A DNA stretch of 64,000 bases from an uncultured Verrucomicrobiota bacterium (GCA_937872095.1 CALMNW010000101.1:80023-144022); one strand, 5' to 3'. Counted from the first letter of the stretch, positions 41,137-50,653 are shown. The notes: generated by a model not told the origin, from the sequence alone. A program made the numbers and translations.

Positions 41137-41876
41137 GTCAGGATTTCCGCCGGACCGTCCGGCACCACGAGCACCGTATGCTCGAAGTGGGCGGACCGCT
41201 TCCGGTCCCGGGTCTGGACCGTCCACCGGTTCGGCATCACGTCCACCTGGTACGTGCCCTGGTTGACCATCGGCTCGATCGCCAGCGTCATCCCCGGCTT
41301 CAGGACGGGCCCTTTGCCGGGCGTCCCGAAATTGGGGATCTGCGGGTCCTCGTGCAGCTTCCGGCCCACGCCGTGCCCGCAGTAGTCCCGCACCACGCCG
41401 AATCCGGCGGCCTCCGCCACCGTCTGGACGGCATGGCCGACGTCGCCGATCCGGTTGCCGGCCCGCGCGGCGGCGATGCCCGCCGCCAAAGCGGCCTCAG
41501 TCACCTCGCACAGGCGGACCGATTCGGCATCCACCGCGCCCACGCGGACCGTGGTCGCGTTGTCGCCGATGAAGCCTTCGGCGACCACGCCGAGATCCAC
41601 GCTGACGAGATCGCCGGCATTGATCGCCCGCGGACCGGGAATCCCGTGCACCACCTCCTCGTTGAGGGAGATGCACGTGTAGCCCGGGAATCCGCCATAT
41701 CCAAAGAACGCGCTGACGACCCCGAGCGCCCGCATCCGTTCGGCGGCGAACGCATCGAGCTCACCCGTGGTCGTGCCCGGCCGGATCTGCGCCGCCACCT
41801 CCGCCAAGATCTGGGCGGACAACCGGCATGCCGTCCGCATGCACTTCAGTTCCGCCGGGGTCTTGATGGGAATCAT
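41118..41876 (-). CDS. map: Type I methionine aminopeptidase
   Basis: A 252-residue metallo-aminopeptidase that removes N-terminal Met from nascent proteins. The five metal ligands are seen: Asp in VSVDLGV and in FIGDNATT, His in YCGHGVGRKLHEDP, Glu in LAIEPMV and Glu in HFEHTVLV. No N-terminal zinc-finger extension. Between adk and infA, as in many spc clusters. Confidence 0.97.
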   Translation of the reverse strand: MIPIKTPAELKCMRTACRLSAQILAEVAAQIRPGTTTGELDAFAAERMRALGVVSAFFGYGGFPGYTCISLNEEVVHGIPGPRAINAGDLVSVDLGVVAEGFIGDNATTVRVGAVDAESVRLCEVTEAALAAGIAAARAGNRIGDVGHAVQTVAEAAGFGVVRDYCGHGVGRKLHEDPQIPNFGTPGKGPVLKPGMTLAIEPMVNQGTYQVDVMPNRWTVQTRDRKRSAHFEHTVLVVPDGPAEILTCAEKK

Positions 41877-41889
41877 CGGCCAGGCCGGT

Positions 41890-42534
41890 TCAGGCCAGTT
41901 TGGACAACAGTTCCGCCGTCGCCGCCTGGGGATTCGTCCCGGCGTTCACGCGGACCAGTATGCCCTTCTTCTCGTAGAAATCGATGAGGCTGGCCGTCTG
42001 CCGCTGGTAGACTTCCAGCCGGTTCAGCACGGTGGCCTCGCTGTCGTCGGGCCGCTGGTAGAGGACTCCGCCGCACTGGTCGCAGACGCCTTCCACCTTG
42101 GAAGGGATGTTCGTGACGTGGTAGACCGCGCCGCAGCCCTTGCAGATCCGGCGGCCGCTCAGGCGGCTGACGATCACGGGCGTGGGCACTTCGAGCAAAA
42201 AGACCTGGTTCACGGCCGCGCCGAGCTTCGCCAGGATTTCGTCGAGCTGGCGGGCCTGCTCCAGCGTGCGGGGAAACCCGTCGAACATGAACTTGTCCGT
42301 CGCCTGCCCTTGCGCGAGCCGTTCGCCCACGATGCGCAGGATGACGTCGTCCGGCACCAGCTCGCCCTTCTCCATGTAGGCCTTGGCTTCCAGGCCGGTC
42401 TTGCTGCCGGCCTTGATCGCGGCGCGCAGCATGTCGCCCGTGGAGACGTGCAGATAATCCGTGGCGCCGCGGACGCCTTCGGCCAAAGTGCCTTTGCCCG
42501 CGCCGGGCGCGCCGAGAAGGATGATGGCTTTCAT
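41890..42534 (-). CDS. adk: Adenylate kinase
   Basis: A 214-residue enzyme for ATP + AMP = 2 ADP. P-loop LLGAPGAGKGTLAE is at residues 5-18, the NMP region DMLRAAIKAGSKTGLEAK and the FDGFPRTLEQA motif follow. The LID is the zinc-binding kind, with CKGC and CDQC pairs. Gap of 25 bp to secY upstream. Confidence 0.97.
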   Translation of the reverse strand: MKAIILLGAPGAGKGTLAEGVRGATDYLHVSTGDMLRAAIKAGSKTGLEAKAYMEKGELVPDDVILRIVGERLAQGQATDKFMFDGFPRTLEQARQLDEILAKLGAAVNQVFLLEVPTPVIVSRLSGRRICKGCGAVYHVTNIPSKVEGVCDQCGGVLYQRPDDSEATVLNRLEVYQRQTASLIDFYEKKGILVRVNAGTNPQAATAELLSKLA

Positions 42535-42559
42535 GCGGTGATCTCCCTGGTTCGACGGT

Positions 42560-43912
42560 TTAACGGCGGCCGCGCAGATGGCCCTTGCGGAGGAATCCGT
42601 CGTAATGGCGCGTGACGAGGTGCGACTCCACCTGCCGCATCGTGTCGAGCATGACGCCCACGATGATCAGCAAGCTGGTTCCGCCGAAGAACTGCGCCAC
42701 CATGCCGGGAATGTGGAACGAATTGGACAGAATCATCGGCAGCACGGCGATGCCCGTCAGGAAGACCGCGCCCGCCAAGGTGATGCGCGTCATCACCCGG
42801 TCGAGGAATTCCGCCGTCGGCTTGCCGGGGCGGATGCCAGGCACGTAGCCGCCGTACTTCTTCAGGTCGTCGGCGATCTGCACCGGGTGGAACTGGGTCG
42901 CGACCCAGAAGTAGGAGAAGAACAGGATCATCAGCGAGTACAGGATCACGTAGGTGGGACCGCCGTAGCGGAGGTAGACCTGCGCGAAGCTCTTGACCGC
43001 GTCGATCGGCACCATCATCAGGATGCGCTGGGGGAACATCAGGATGGCCTGCGCGAAGATGATGGGCATCACGCCCGAGTAGTTGACGCGCAGGGGCATG
43101 TAGGTGCTCTGCCCGCCGTAGGTCTTGCGGCCGACCACCCGCTTGGCGTACTGCACCGGGATCTTGCGCTGCGCCTGCGTCACCGCGATCACGCCGCCGA
43201 TCACCAGGAACGCCAGCACCAGCATCGCCACCAGCATGAAGACGTTGGCCGAGCCGCCCCGGAACATGTTGACCGTCTGCTGGATCGCGCCCGGCAGGCG
43301 GCTCACGATGCTGATCGTGATGATCAGCGAGATGCCGTTGCCGATGCCGCGGGCCGTGATCTGTTCGCCCAACCACATCAGCATCATCGTGCCGGTCGTC
43401 ATCGTCAGGACCGCCAGCAGCAGGAAGGGCACGCGGGACATCGTCACGATGGCCTCGCCGTCCATCACCTGCAGACCGAGCGCCGCGGGGCGCAGCAGCA
43501 CCGACGCCATCGCGTAGCCCTGCAGAACGCACAGGCCCACGGTCAGATAGCGGCCGTACTGGATGATCTGCTGGCGGCCGGCGTCGCCTTCGCGCGCCAG
43601 CTTCTCCAGCGACGGAACGACCGCCGTCAGCAGCTGCAGGATGATCGAGGCGCTGATGCTGGGCATGATGCCCAGCGCGCCGATCGCCGCCTGCGTCAAG
43701 GCGCCGCCGCTGAACAGATCCAGCAGCCCCATGAAGCCGATGTCGCCGCCCTGCGCCGCCATGCGGTCCATGATGGCCCGCAGCGCTTCCGCATCCACGC
43801 CCGGGACCGGAATCACGGAGATCAAGCGGCACACGAAGATCAGCGCGATCGTGAACAGGATGCGCTGGCGCAACTCGGGGATCTTCAGGCTGTTGGCAAA
43901 GGCGGAAAGCAT
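42560..43912 (-). CDS. secY: Protein translocase subunit SecY
   Basis: A 450-residue ten-helix channel of the Sec translocon, partnered by SecE and SecG encoded elsewhere. Typical segments: FCRLISVIPVPGVDA, LFSGGALTQAAIGALGIMPS near the plug, ARGIGNGISLII, and loop 6 region YAKRVVGRKTYGG. The plug and lateral gate regions look normal. Standard place after rplO. Confidence 0.97.
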   Translation of the reverse strand: MLSAFANSLKIPELRQRILFTIALIFVCRLISVIPVPGVDAEALRAIMDRMAAQGGDIGFMGLLDLFSGGALTQAAIGALGIMPSISASIILQLLTAVVPSLEKLAREGDAGRQQIIQYGRYLTVGLCVLQGYAMASVLLRPAALGLQVMDGEAIVTMSRVPFLLLAVLTMTTGTMMLMWLGEQITARGIGNGISLIITISIVSRLPGAIQQTVNMFRGGSANVFMLVAMLVLAFLVIGGVIAVTQAQRKIPVQYAKRVVGRKTYGGQSTYMPLRVNYSGVMPIIFAQAILMFPQRILMMVPIDAVKSFAQVYLRYGGPTYVILYSLMILFFSYFWVATQFHPVQIADDLKKYGGYVPGIRPGKPTAEFLDRVMTRITLAGAVFLTGIAVLPMILSNSFHIPGMVAQFFGGTSLLIIVGVMLDTMRQVESHLVTRHYDGFLRKGHLRGRR

Positions 43913-43939
43913 CGGGGGGCCCCTTTCGGTTCAGGTCGG

Positions 43940-44377
43940 TCAGGAAATCACTTCGCAGGACCCGCCGGCCTGCTCGATCTTGGCCTTGGCCGTCGCGCTG
44001 AACGCATGGGCCGCGACCTTCCGCGCGCCGGACACGTCGCCGCCGCCGAGGATCTTGATGCGGCTCTTGGCGCCCACGCGGCCGGCCGCCACGAGCGCTT
44101 CGGGCGTGATGTCGCCCGCAAGGATCTTCGCCAGCTCGCCGATGTTCAGCGCCGCGTATTCCACGCGGTTGGGGCTGGTGAAACCGCGCTTGGGAATGCG
44201 GCGGATCAGCTTCATCTGGCCGCCTTCGAACAGGGGCTTGTGCTTGTGGCCGGTACGGCTCATCTGGCCCTTGTTGCCCTTGCCGGACGTCCGGCCCTTG
44301 CCGGAAGACTCGCCCCGGCCGACGCGCATGCGGCGTTTTTTCGCGCCGCGGGTGTTCTTCAACGAATGCAAATTCAT
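43940..44377 (-). CDS. rplO: 50S ribosomal protein L15
   Basis: A 145-residue L15, a late-assembling 50S protein. MNLHSLKNTRGAKKRRMRVG, the Gly-rich SSGKGRTSGKGNKGQMSRTG and the C-terminal KIEQAGGSCEVIS are typical. It follows rpsE after only 22 bp, with no rpmD (L30) between them. Confidence 0.96.
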   Translation of the reverse strand: MNLHSLKNTRGAKKRRMRVGRGESSGKGRTSGKGNKGQMSRTGHKHKPLFEGGQMKLIRRIPKRGFTSPNRVEYAALNIGELAKILAGDITPEALVAAGRVGAKSRIKILGGGDVSGARKVAAHAFSATAKAKIEQAGGSCEVIS

Positions 44378-44399
44378 GGTGTGGGGTGCCCTTTCCTGT

Positions 44400-44897
44400 C
44401 TATTGGCGAAGCGCGGCGATCTCCTCGCGGGAGCGCAGCTGCATCAGGCCGTCCATGGTGGCCTTGACGACGTTGAGCGCGCTGGAGGCGCCGAGCGACT
44501 TGGCCAGCACGTCCCGGACGCCGGAGAGATCCAGCACCGCGCGGGCGCCGCCGCCGGCGATCACGCCCGTCCCCTTGGAGGCGGGCTTGAGCATGACGCG
44601 CGAGGCGCCGCACCGCCCCATCACCTCGTGGGGAATGGTCCGGTCGTTCATCGTCACCTTGATCATGTTGCGGCGGGCCGTTTCCGTGGCCTTGCGGATG
44701 GCATCGGCGTTCTCGCGGGCCTTGCCCAGCGCATAGCCGACCTGCCCGTTGCGGTCGCCCACGACCACCAAGGCGGAAAAGCTGAAGCGCCGGCCGCCCT
44801 TCACGACCTTCGCGCAGCGGTTCACTTCCACCACGCGTTCGGTCGCCTCGCCGGGACTCTTCTGTTCGTCGTTCTTCTTGAATTCGCGTTTCATCAT
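44400..44897 (-). CDS. rpsE: 30S ribosomal protein S5
   Basis: A 165-residue S5, important for decoding accuracy. The dsRNA-binding domain ([20 protein letters not shown] ... [16 protein letters not shown]) and the C-terminal [21 protein letters not shown] are intact. Between rplR and rplO. Confidence 0.97.
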   Translation of the reverse strand: MMKREFKKNDEQKSPGEATERVVEVNRCAKVVKGGRRFSFSALVVVGDRNGQVGYALGKARENADAIRKATETARRNMIKVTMNDRTIPHEVMGRCGASRVMLKPASKGTGVIAGGGARAVLDLSGVRDVLAKSLGASSALNVVKATMDGLMQLRSREEIAALRQ

Positions 44898-44922
44898 CCG
44901 GTTTTCCTCGGGTTGGGAAGCT

Positions 44923-45279
44923 CTAGAACTTCAGTCCGCCTTCGCGCGCGGCGTCCGCCAGCGCCTGCAGGCGGCCGCGGTAGGCGAATCCGCCGCGATC
45001 GAACACGACCGCGGAGATGCCCTTTTCCTTCGCGGCCTGGGCGGCCTGGGCGCCGAGCTGCTTCGCCGTGGCGACGTTCAGCTTCTGGCCCTTCAAGGCG
45101 CCGGCCACGGTCGAAACCGCCGCCAAGGTCTTGGCCGCGGCGTCGTCGATGAACTGCACGTAGAGGTGCTGGTTGGACACGAACACGCTCATGCGCGGAC
45201 GCTCGGCCGTGCCTTGCAGCTTCTGGCGCAGGCGCAGGTGCCGGCGCACACGATAATCCTTCTGGTTCTTCGTTTTCAT
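44923..45279 (-). CDS. rplR: 50S ribosomal protein L18
   Basis: A 118-residue L18, one of the 5S-rRNA-binding proteins. Basic N-terminus ([20 protein letters not shown]), then [15 protein letters not shown] [17 protein letters not shown] and [20 protein letters not shown]. It starts 2 bp after the rplF stop. Confidence 0.96.
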   Translation of the reverse strand: MKTKNQKDYRVRRHLRLRQKLQGTAERPRMSVFVSNQHLYVQFIDDAAAKTLAAVSTVAGALKGQKLNVATAKQLGAQAAQAAKEKGISAVVFDRGGFAYRGRLQALADAAREGGLKF

Positions 45280-45281
45280 GG

Positions 45282-45818
45282 TTACGCCACCGTCTTGCCC
45301 GCTTTCCGGCGCACGCGCTCGTCCTTGTAGCGCACGCCTTTGCCCTTGTAGGGCTCGGGCGGGCGGAAGGAACGGATGCGGGCGCTCACTTGTCCCACCA
45401 GTTGCTTATCGATCCCGCTGACCGTCAGCTGCGTGCCGTCGGTCACCTTCACGGCGACGCCCTCCGGCACCACGTATTCCACGGGATGCGAATAGCCCAC
45501 GTTCATCGTCAACTTGTTGCCGGCCATGCTGGCCTTGAAGCCCACGCCCTGGATTTCCAGGTCGCGGCTGTAGCCGTCCTTGACGCCGACGACCATGTTC
45601 TGCAGCAGCGCGCGGATCGTGCCGTGGTCCGAGCGGCTCTGCTTGTCGTCGCCCTTGCGGACGATGGTCAGCGTGGAGCCGTCCAGGGACACGGTCACGG
45701 TTTCCGGCGTCTTCAGCGACAATTCGCCCTTGGGGCCCTTCAGGGCCACGGCGCCGTCGGCCACCTTGGCGGTAATGCCCGCAGGCAGGACCACCGGTTG
45801 TTTGCCAATTCTCGACAT
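45282..45818 (-). CDS. rplF: 50S ribosomal protein L6
   Basis: A 178-residue L6 with two related domains. [39 protein letters not shown] and the C-terminal [20 protein letters not shown] are standard. It binds 23S rRNA near the sarcin-ricin loop. Between rpsH and rplR. Confidence 0.97.
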   Translation of the reverse strand: MSRIGKQPVVLPAGITAKVADGAVALKGPKGELSLKTPETVTVSLDGSTLTIVRKGDDKQSRSDHGTIRALLQNMVVGVKDGYSRDLEIQGVGFKASMAGNKLTMNVGYSHPVEYVVPEGVAVKVTDGTQLTVSGIDKQLVGQVSARIRSFRPPEPYKGKGVRYKDERVRRKAGKTVA

Positions 45819-45838
45819 GTTGTTTCCTCGCCTCCGAA

Positions 45839-46237
45839 TTACCAGATCTGGCAGAGCACTTCGCCGCCCACGTGGGCCGCGCGGGCTTCGCGGTCGGACA
45901 TCAGGCCCCGGCTGGTGCTCAGGACCGCGGTGCCCATGCCGCCCCGCACGCGCGGGATGTCGGCCGCCGCCACGTAGCGCCGCAAGCCCGGCTTGCTCAC
46001 GCGGCGGATCTGCTGGATGATGGGTTTCTCGTTGTAATCGTACTTCAAAACCACGCGCAGCCGCTTCTTGCCGTCGTCGTCGCCTTCGGCCACGTCGGCG
46101 ACGTAGCCTTCCTTCTTCAGGATCCGGGCGATTTCCGCTTTCAGGCGGGAATGGCTCATTTCCGTGGCCGGCAATCCGGCCCGGCTTGCGTTGCGGATGC
46201 AGGTCAGCATGTCCGCGATGGGATCAGAACAGCTCAT
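45839..46237 (-). CDS. rpsH: 30S ribosomal protein S8
   Basis: A 132-residue S8 that binds the central domain of 16S rRNA. SDPIADMLTCIRNASRAGLP at the start and VPRVRGGMGTAVLSTSRGLM near the end match the family. In other bacteria S8 represses the spc operon by binding near rplE; no obvious copy of that site was recognised here. Confidence 0.97.
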   Translation of the reverse strand: MSCSDPIADMLTCIRNASRAGLPATEMSHSRLKAEIARILKKEGYVADVAEGDDDGKKRLRVVLKYDYNEKPIIQQIRRVSKPGLRRYVAAADIPRVRGGMGTAVLSTSRGLMSDREARAAHVGGEVLCQIW

Positions 46238-46252
46238 TGTTTTCCTCCCGTC

Positions 46253-46438
46253 CTACCAGCTGGCTTTCACGACGCCGGGGATCTTCCCTTCGGACGCCAA
46301 TTCGCGGAAGCAAATACGGCACAGCTGGAACTTCCGAATATAGGCGCGGGAACGTCCGCACCGCCGGCACCGGCAATATCCGCGCACGGCGAACTTGGGT
46401 TCGCGCGACGCCTTCACCATCCATGATATCTTAGCCAA
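46253..46438 (-). CDS. rpsN: 30S ribosomal protein S14, zinc type
   Basis: A 61-residue short S14 with two CxxC pairs (CRRC, CRIC) for one zinc. The N-terminal [20 protein letters not shown] and the final [10 protein letters not shown] are family-like. Position rplE-rpsN-rpsH is canonical. Confidence 0.97.
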   Translation of the reverse strand: MAKISWMVKASREPKFAVRGYCRCRRCGRSRAYIRKFQLCRICFRELASEGKIPGVVKASW

Positions 46439-46458
46439 GGTCTTCCTCCCTTTTCACA

Positions 46459-46998
46459 TTATGCGGTTGCGAACGGGATGCCCAGCAGCTGCAGCAGCTC
46501 CTTGGCGTCCGCGTTGGTCTTCGCGGTGGTCACGATCGTGATGTCCATGCCCTGGACGCGCTTGACCTTGTCCGATTCGATCTCGGGGAACAGCGTCTGT
46601 TCCTTCAGGCCCAGCGTGTAGTTTCCGCGGCCGTCGAACGCCTTCGGCGAAACGCCGCGGAAGTCGCGGATGCGCGGGAGCGTCGCGTGGATCAGCCGCT
46701 CGACGAACTCGTACATCCGGGGACCGCGGAGCGTCACCTTCGCGCCGATGGGCATGCCTTCGCGCAGCTTGAAGTTCGAGATGCTCTTCGTCGCCTTGCG
46801 GATCGTGGGCCGCTGGCCCGTGATCTTCGCGAGGTCGTCCGCCACCACTTTCAGGGTGTCGCGATCCACCATCGCGTTGACCGACATGTTGACCACCACC
46901 TTCGAAAGCCGCGGGATATCCATCGTGGAGGGATACTTCCCGGAGGCCTTCAGCGCCTTCACCACGTCTTTTTGGTATTTTTCTTTCAGGATCGACAT
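46459..46998 (-). CDS. rplE: 50S ribosomal protein L5
   Basis: A 179-residue L5 that binds 5S rRNA and contacts S13. KVVVNMSVNAMVDRDTLKVV, the segment AKITGQRPTIRKATKSISNF and FDGRGNYTLGLKEQTLFPEI are canonical, and the end LLQLLGIPF is normal. Confidence 0.97.
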   Translation of the reverse strand: MSILKEKYQKDVVKALKASGKYPSTMDIPRLSKVVVNMSVNAMVDRDTLKVVADDLAKITGQRPTIRKATKSISNFKLREGMPIGAKVTLRGPRMYEFVERLIHATLPRIRDFRGVSPKAFDGRGNYTLGLKEQTLFPEIESDKVKRVQGMDITIVTTAKTNADAKELLQLLGIPFATA

Positions 46999-47010
46999 GA
47001 TTGACCGCCC

Positions 47011-47277
47011 TTATTCCTTTTCCGTCTTCTTCGCGGCGCGGGTCACCACCGCCAGCTTCGAGGCCGCCATCGGCGCTTCCTTGCTGACGATGCCCCCGTT
47101 CGGATTGTCCTGCGACTTGCGCAGGTGCTTCTTCACGAAGTTGAAACCTTCCACCAGCACGCGGCCCTTCGCGGGATAGATCTTCAGGACCTTGCCGGTC
47201 TTCTTGCCGTCGGCGTCTTCGCCGGAAATCGCCCGGACGACGTCGCCGCGGCGGACATGCATCTTGATCTTGTTCAT
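47011..47277 (-). CDS. rplX: 50S ribosomal protein L24
   Basis: An 88-residue L24 that starts 50S assembly. KOW motif region HVRRGDVVRAISGEDADGKK and KGRVLVEGFNFVKKHLRKSQ are standard. The start codon shares one base with the rplN stop (TGATG), indicating coupled translation. Confidence 0.96.
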   Translation of the reverse strand: MNKIKMHVRRGDVVRAISGEDADGKKTGKVLKIYPAKGRVLVEGFNFVKKHLRKSQDNPNGGIVSKEAPMAASKLAVVTRAAKKTEKE

Positions 47278-47642
47278 CACAGCACCTCGGGAGCCAAGGA
47301 GATGACCTTCATGTAGTTCAGCTCGCGCAGCTCGCGGGCCACGGGGCCGAAGATGCGGCTGCCGCGCGGATTCTTCTGGTCGTCGATCAGAATCACCGCG
47401 TTGTGGTCGAACGACAGCGTCGAGCCGTCTTTCCGGCGGATGGGCGCCGCCGTGCGGACGATCAACGCCCGGGCCACTTCGCCCTTCTTGACCATGCCGA
47501 CGGGCTGCGCCTCGCGGATGGACACCCGGATGATGTCCCCGATGTGCGCCACCGTCTTGCGCTGGCCCAGGACCTTGATGCACTTGGCCAAGCGCGCGCC
47601 GGTATTATCCGCCACCGGCAGTTCGGATTCCATCTGGATCAT
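47277..47642 (-). CDS. rplN: 50S ribosomal protein L14
   Basis: A 121-residue L14 at the subunit interface. [20 protein letters not shown], the middle segment ending [20 protein letters not shown] and [20 protein letters not shown] match the family at the usual length. It follows rpsQ by 1 bp. Confidence 0.97.
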   Translation of the reverse strand: MIQMESELPVADNTGARLAKCIKVLGQRKTVAHIGDIIRVSIREAQPVGMVKKGEVARALIVRTAAPIRRKDGSTLSFDHNAVILIDDQKNPRGSRIFGPVARELRELNYMKVISLAPEVL

Positions 47643-47643
47643 T

Positions 47644-47919
47644 TCACACCTCGTTTCCGCCGGCGCGGATGGAGATCTCCACGAGCCGCCAGCGCTTCGT
47701 CTTGCTCAAGGGGCGCGTCTCGGCGATGACCACCCGGTCGCCCTTCTTGGCTTCGTTCTTCTCGTCGTGCGCGTAGTATTTCTTGCTGCGCCGCAAAACC
47801 TTGCCGTAGACGGGATGCACGATGCGGCGTTCCGCCTGCACCACGACCGTCTTGTTCATCGCGTCGCTCACCACGACGCCCGTGCGCTCCTTGCGCGGAT
47901 TCCTCGTTTCAGTCGCCAT
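47644..47919 (-). CDS. rpsQ: 30S ribosomal protein S17
   Basis: A 91-residue OB-fold protein that binds 16S r[43 protein letters not shown] and the end [16 protein letters not shown] are canonical. Five bp after rpmC. Confidence 0.97.
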   Translation of the reverse strand: MATETRNPRKERTGVVVSDAMNKTVVVQAERRIVHPVYGKVLRRSKKYYAHDEKNEAKKGDRVVIAETRPLSKTKRWRLVEISIRAGGNEV

Positions 47920-47924
47920 TTCGC

Positions 47925-48119
47925 TTACCTCGCGGCTTTCGCCTGGTTCATGATCGTCTTGATCCGCGCGATCTCGCGCCGAACCACGCGGACGCGGTCG
48001 GGCTTCTCCAGCTGTCCGGCGGTCTGCTGGATGCGCAGGTTGAACAGTTCCTTTTCCATCTCCGCCAGCTTCTGCGCCTGTTCATCGGGCGTCAGGTCGC
48101 GGACTTCTCGTGCCTTCAT
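47925..48119 (-). CDS. rpmC: 50S ribosomal protein L29
   Basis: A 64-residue helical protein at the exit tunnel. [20 protein letters not shown], then [20 protein letters not shown] and [15 protein letters not shown] are typical. The larger open frame upstream overlaps rplP and is not real. Confidence 0.96.
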   Translation of the reverse strand: MKAREVRDLTPDEQAQKLAEMEKELFNLRIQQTAGQLEKPDRVRVVRREIARIKTIMNQAKAAR

Positions 48120-48136
48120 CGGTCGCTCTCCTCTTC

Positions 48137-48556
48137 CTACAGGGTGACCCCGCGCCGCACGAACGTCGTGCGGATCGGCAGTTTGGTGGCGGCCAAGCGC
48201 AGACATTCCGTCGCCTGCTTTTCGGTGATGCCGTCCATCTCGAACAGGATGCGGCCGGGCCGGATCACGGCCACCCACCCCTCGATCGCGCCCTTGCCCT
48301 TGCCCATGCGGACTTCCAGCGGCTTCTTCGAATAGGACTTGTCCGGGAAAATCCGGATCCACAGCTTGCCCTTGCGCTTCATCTCGCGGTTCATCGCCAC
48401 GCGGCAGGCTTCGATCTGGATGTTGGTCATCCAGCAGCGCTCCATCGCGCGCAGGCCGTACTCGCCGAACGCCAGGGTATTGCCGGACTGCGCCAGGCCC
48501 TTGCGCGATCCGCGCTGGCTCTGGCGGTACTTCACACGTTTAGGCATAAGGGGCAT
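48137..48556 (-). CDS. rplP: 50S ribosomal protein L16
   Basis: A 139-residue L16 in the 50S central protuberance, which organises the A-site. [40 protein letters not shown] and [20 protein letters not shown] are canonical. The ATG at 48556 has GGAG 7 nt upstream and lies 17 bp inside rpsC; an ATG three codons later is the alternative. Confidence 0.96.
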   Translation of the reverse strand: MPLMPKRVKYRQSQRGSRKGLAQSGNTLAFGEYGLRAMERCWMTNIQIEACRVAMNREMKRKGKLWIRIFPDKSYSKKPLEVRMGKGKGAIEGWVAVIRPGRILFEMDGITEKQATECLRLAATKLPIRTTFVRRGVTL

Positions 48557-49208
48557 ACGACTTCTCCTTGCTCGCGGCCTTGGCCTCTTCGGGCTTCTGG
48601 CAGATCCAGCACTTCACGCCGATCTTGCCCGCCATCGTGTTCGCTTCGGCGAACCCGTACTGCACGTCCGCGCGCAGCGTCTGCAGCGGCACCTTGCCGA
48701 CCATGTAGTGTTCCACGCGCGCCAGTTCCGCGCCGCCGAGGCGGCCGCAGGCCTGGACGCGGATGCCCAGGGCGCCCATGTCCATCGTCAGCTGCAGCGC
48801 GCGCTTCATCGCGCGGCGGAAGGCCACCCGGCGCTCCAGCTGCAGGGCGATGCTTTCCGCCACCAGCTGCGCGTTCGTGTCCGGACTGCGCACTTCCTTG
48901 ATTTCCACGTAGATTTCCTTGCCGGTCTTCGCGCTCAGCTCCTCGCGGAGCTTGTCGATGCCCTCGCCCTTGCGGCCGATCACCACGCCCGGCCGGGCCG
49001 TGTAGACCGTCACCCGGGCGCGCTGCGCGTACCGTTCGATCACGATGTCCGCCACCGCCGCATCCTTCAGCTTGGCGCGCACCATGTCGCGGATCACCAG
49101 ATCCTCGTTCAACAGGTCGCCGAACTCTTTTCTCTCCGCGAACCAGCGGCTCTTCCACTGCTTGTGGACCGCCGTGCGGAACCCGATCGGATTGACTTTT
49201 TGGCCCAA
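48540..49208 (-). CDS. rpsC: 30S ribosomal protein S3
   Basis: A 222-residue S3 with a KH domain ([20 protein letters not shown], about 57-76). [20 protein letters not shown] and the C-terminal [20 protein letters not shown] are standard. It helps form the mRNA entry channel and helicase. It overlaps rplP by 17 bp. Confidence 0.97.
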   Translation of the reverse strand: MGQKVNPIGFRTAVHKQWKSRWFAERKEFGDLLNEDLVIRDMVRAKLKDAAVADIVIERYAQRARVTVYTARPGVVIGRKGEGIDKLREELSAKTGKEIYVEIKEVRSPDTNAQLVAESIALQLERRVAFRRAMKRALQLTMDMGALGIRVQACGRLGGAELARVEHYMVGKVPLQTLRADVQYGFAEANTMAGKIGVKCWICQKPEEAKAASKEKSYAPYA

Positions 49209-49245
49209 ATTGCGCCTCCTTCGTTCTCTCTACATCCGTTGCGTG

Positions 49246-49593
49246 CTATTTCTTCGACGGCTTTTCGTCCGTCAGCGTGATGCGGACGTGCGCCGTCTTC
49301 TTGCGCACCGGTCCCGCGGAACCGCGCGCCCGCGGCCAGTACCGGGGAATCGTCGGCCCGTTTTCGATCACGGCTTTCGCCACGAACAGCTTGTCCGCCG
49401 ACAGCTCCGCGTTGTTTTCCGCGTTGGCGATCGCCGACTTCAGCGTCTTGCCGATGCACGCCGCCGTCTTGCGCTTGTTCAACTCCACCACCCGCAGGGC
49501 TTCGCCCACGCTCTTGCCGACGATGGCCCGCGTCAGGTCCCGCGCCTTGGTCGGCGTCATTCTCACGTATTTCGATACTGCTTTGATTTCCAT
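49246..49593 (-). CDS. rplV: 50S ribosomal protein L22
   Basis: A 115-residue L22 lining the exit tunnel. KYVRMTPTKARDLTRAIVGK and the hairpin tip region PRYWPRARGSAGPVRKKTAH are canonical. Its ribosome binding site GAGGAA overlaps the end of the preceding inserted gene, whose stop is 10 bp before this start. Confidence 0.97.
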   Translation of the reverse strand: MEIKAVSKYVRMTPTKARDLTRAIVGKSVGEALRVVELNKRKTAACIGKTLKSAIANAENNAELSADKLFVAKAVIENGPTIPRYWPRARGSAGPVRKKTAHVRITLTDEKPSKK

Positions 49594-49603
49594 GTCTCGT
49601 TCC

Positions 49604-50356
49604 TCAAGGACCTTCCGGCCGAATCAGCACCGCTCGGTCCCCTGTTTGGGGGTAGTCGCCCCGCGCCGTCTCCTCGACCGCCGCGCCGGCGATTCTCTCT
49701 CTCACATCCACGACCCGGATCCGCGCCACGCGCCGCCGGTCCCGCAAGACCGTCAGCGGCAGCCCGTACCGCACGCCCTGCCGGGCGCCCCGGTCCAGGA
49801 TCACGAGGCCCAGGTCCGCGTTCACGTCCGCGATCCGCGCCTCGACCGGAGCGTCCGCCGGCGTTTCCGCCGCGATACCCGCCGCCTGCGCCCGCCGCGC
49901 TTCGTTCACGTCCAGCGCGGCTTGCGCCTCGGCCAGCGCCTCGCTCAGCTTCCGGATCCGTCCGGTTTGGTCCGTCAGGTCGCTCCGCAACCCGGCGATT
50001 TCCTGCGCCAGACGGGCCGTCACCAGGCGAGACTCGCTCGTCACCAGGTCCAGCAACTCGTCGTTTTGGCCATCCGCCGCGCCTCCCACGGCCGCTGCTG
50101 CGTGCCCGTCCACGCGGATGGAGTTCGTTTCCACATCCCACGCGGACTGCACCGAATCCTCGGCCGTCTCCGCCTCAACCGGGGTCTCCGGAACGAATCC
50201 GGCCCCTTCTTCAAGACGTGCCGGCGCGGTCGCCGGCCCTTCCGTCAAAGAACTTCTTTCCGCTTGCCGCGCGCCGAAGAACCAGCCCGCCGCCAGCGCG
50301 GCTCCCACCGCCGAAACGACTCCCAGGAGCCGCCATCCACGAGGGAAGCCCATCAT
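49604..50356 (-). CDS. Membrane-anchored coiled-coil protein inserted in the S10 operon
   Basis: A 250-residue protein lying between rpsS and rplV, where no gene is normally found. One membrane helix at about 9-28, an acidic Ala/Glu linker, a coiled coil at about 100-175 (LVTARLAQEIAGLRSDLTDQ) and a C-terminal beta domain (VNADLGLVILDRGARQGVRY, then ARIRVVDVRERIAG) with the look of the FlgT/MreC-type C-terminal fold. Not a known ribosomal protein. Gaps to its neighbours are 11 and 10 bp, so it is co-transcribed and co-expressed with the ribosome. Its function is unknown; it could tether or coordinate something at the membrane (speculation). Start is the first of two ATGs. Confidence 0.8.
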   Translation of the reverse strand: MMGFPRGWRLLGVVSAVGAALAAGWFFGARQAERSSLTEGPATAPARLEEGAGFVPETPVEAETAEDSVQSAWDVETNSIRVDGHAAAAVGGAADGQNDELLDLVTSESRLVTARLAQEIAGLRSDLTDQTGRIRKLSEALAEAQAALDVNEARRAQAAGIAAETPADAPVEARIADVNADLGLVILDRGARQGVRYGLPLTVLRDRRRVARIRVVDVRERIAGAAVEETARGDYPQTGDRAVLIRPEGP

Positions 50357-50367
50357 CCAAAATCTCG

Positions 50368-50652
50368 TTACTTCAGCGCGATGGTCTTGTCCGTCGCCGC
50401 GCCGTGCCGGCGGAACGTCCGCGTGGGCGAGAACTCGCCCAGCCGATGCCCCACCATGTTTTCCGTCACGAACACGCTCGTGAACACCTTGCCGTTGTGC
50501 ACCGTGAACGTCTGGCCCACGAACTCCGGCAGGATCATGCTGCGGCGCGACCAGGTCTTGATCGGGCGCTTCGCCCCGCTGGCGGCCAGCGCTTCCACCT
50601 TTTTCATCAGGTGGTCTTCCACGTACGGTCCCTTTTTGATTGAGCGCGTCAT
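50368..50652 (-). CDS. rpsS: 30S ribosomal protein S19
   Basis: A 94-residue S19 in the 30S head. [20 protein letters not shown] and [20 protein letters not shown], then [17 protein letters not shown], are canonical. One bp after rplB. Confidence 0.97.
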   Translation of the reverse strand: MTRSIKKGPYVEDHLMKKVEALAASGAKRPIKTWSRRSMILPEFVGQTFTVHNGKVFTSVFVTENMVGHRLGEFSPTRTFRRHGAATDKTIALK

Positions 50653-50653
50653 G

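Noticed and set aside
44378..44399. Possible rpmD between rpsE and rplO
   Set aside because: The gap is 22 bp; no reading frame for L30 fits.
47925..48362. 145-codon extended frame for rpmC
   Set aside because: The upstream part overlaps rplP in another frame; the L29 start at 48119 gives the normal 64-residue protein.
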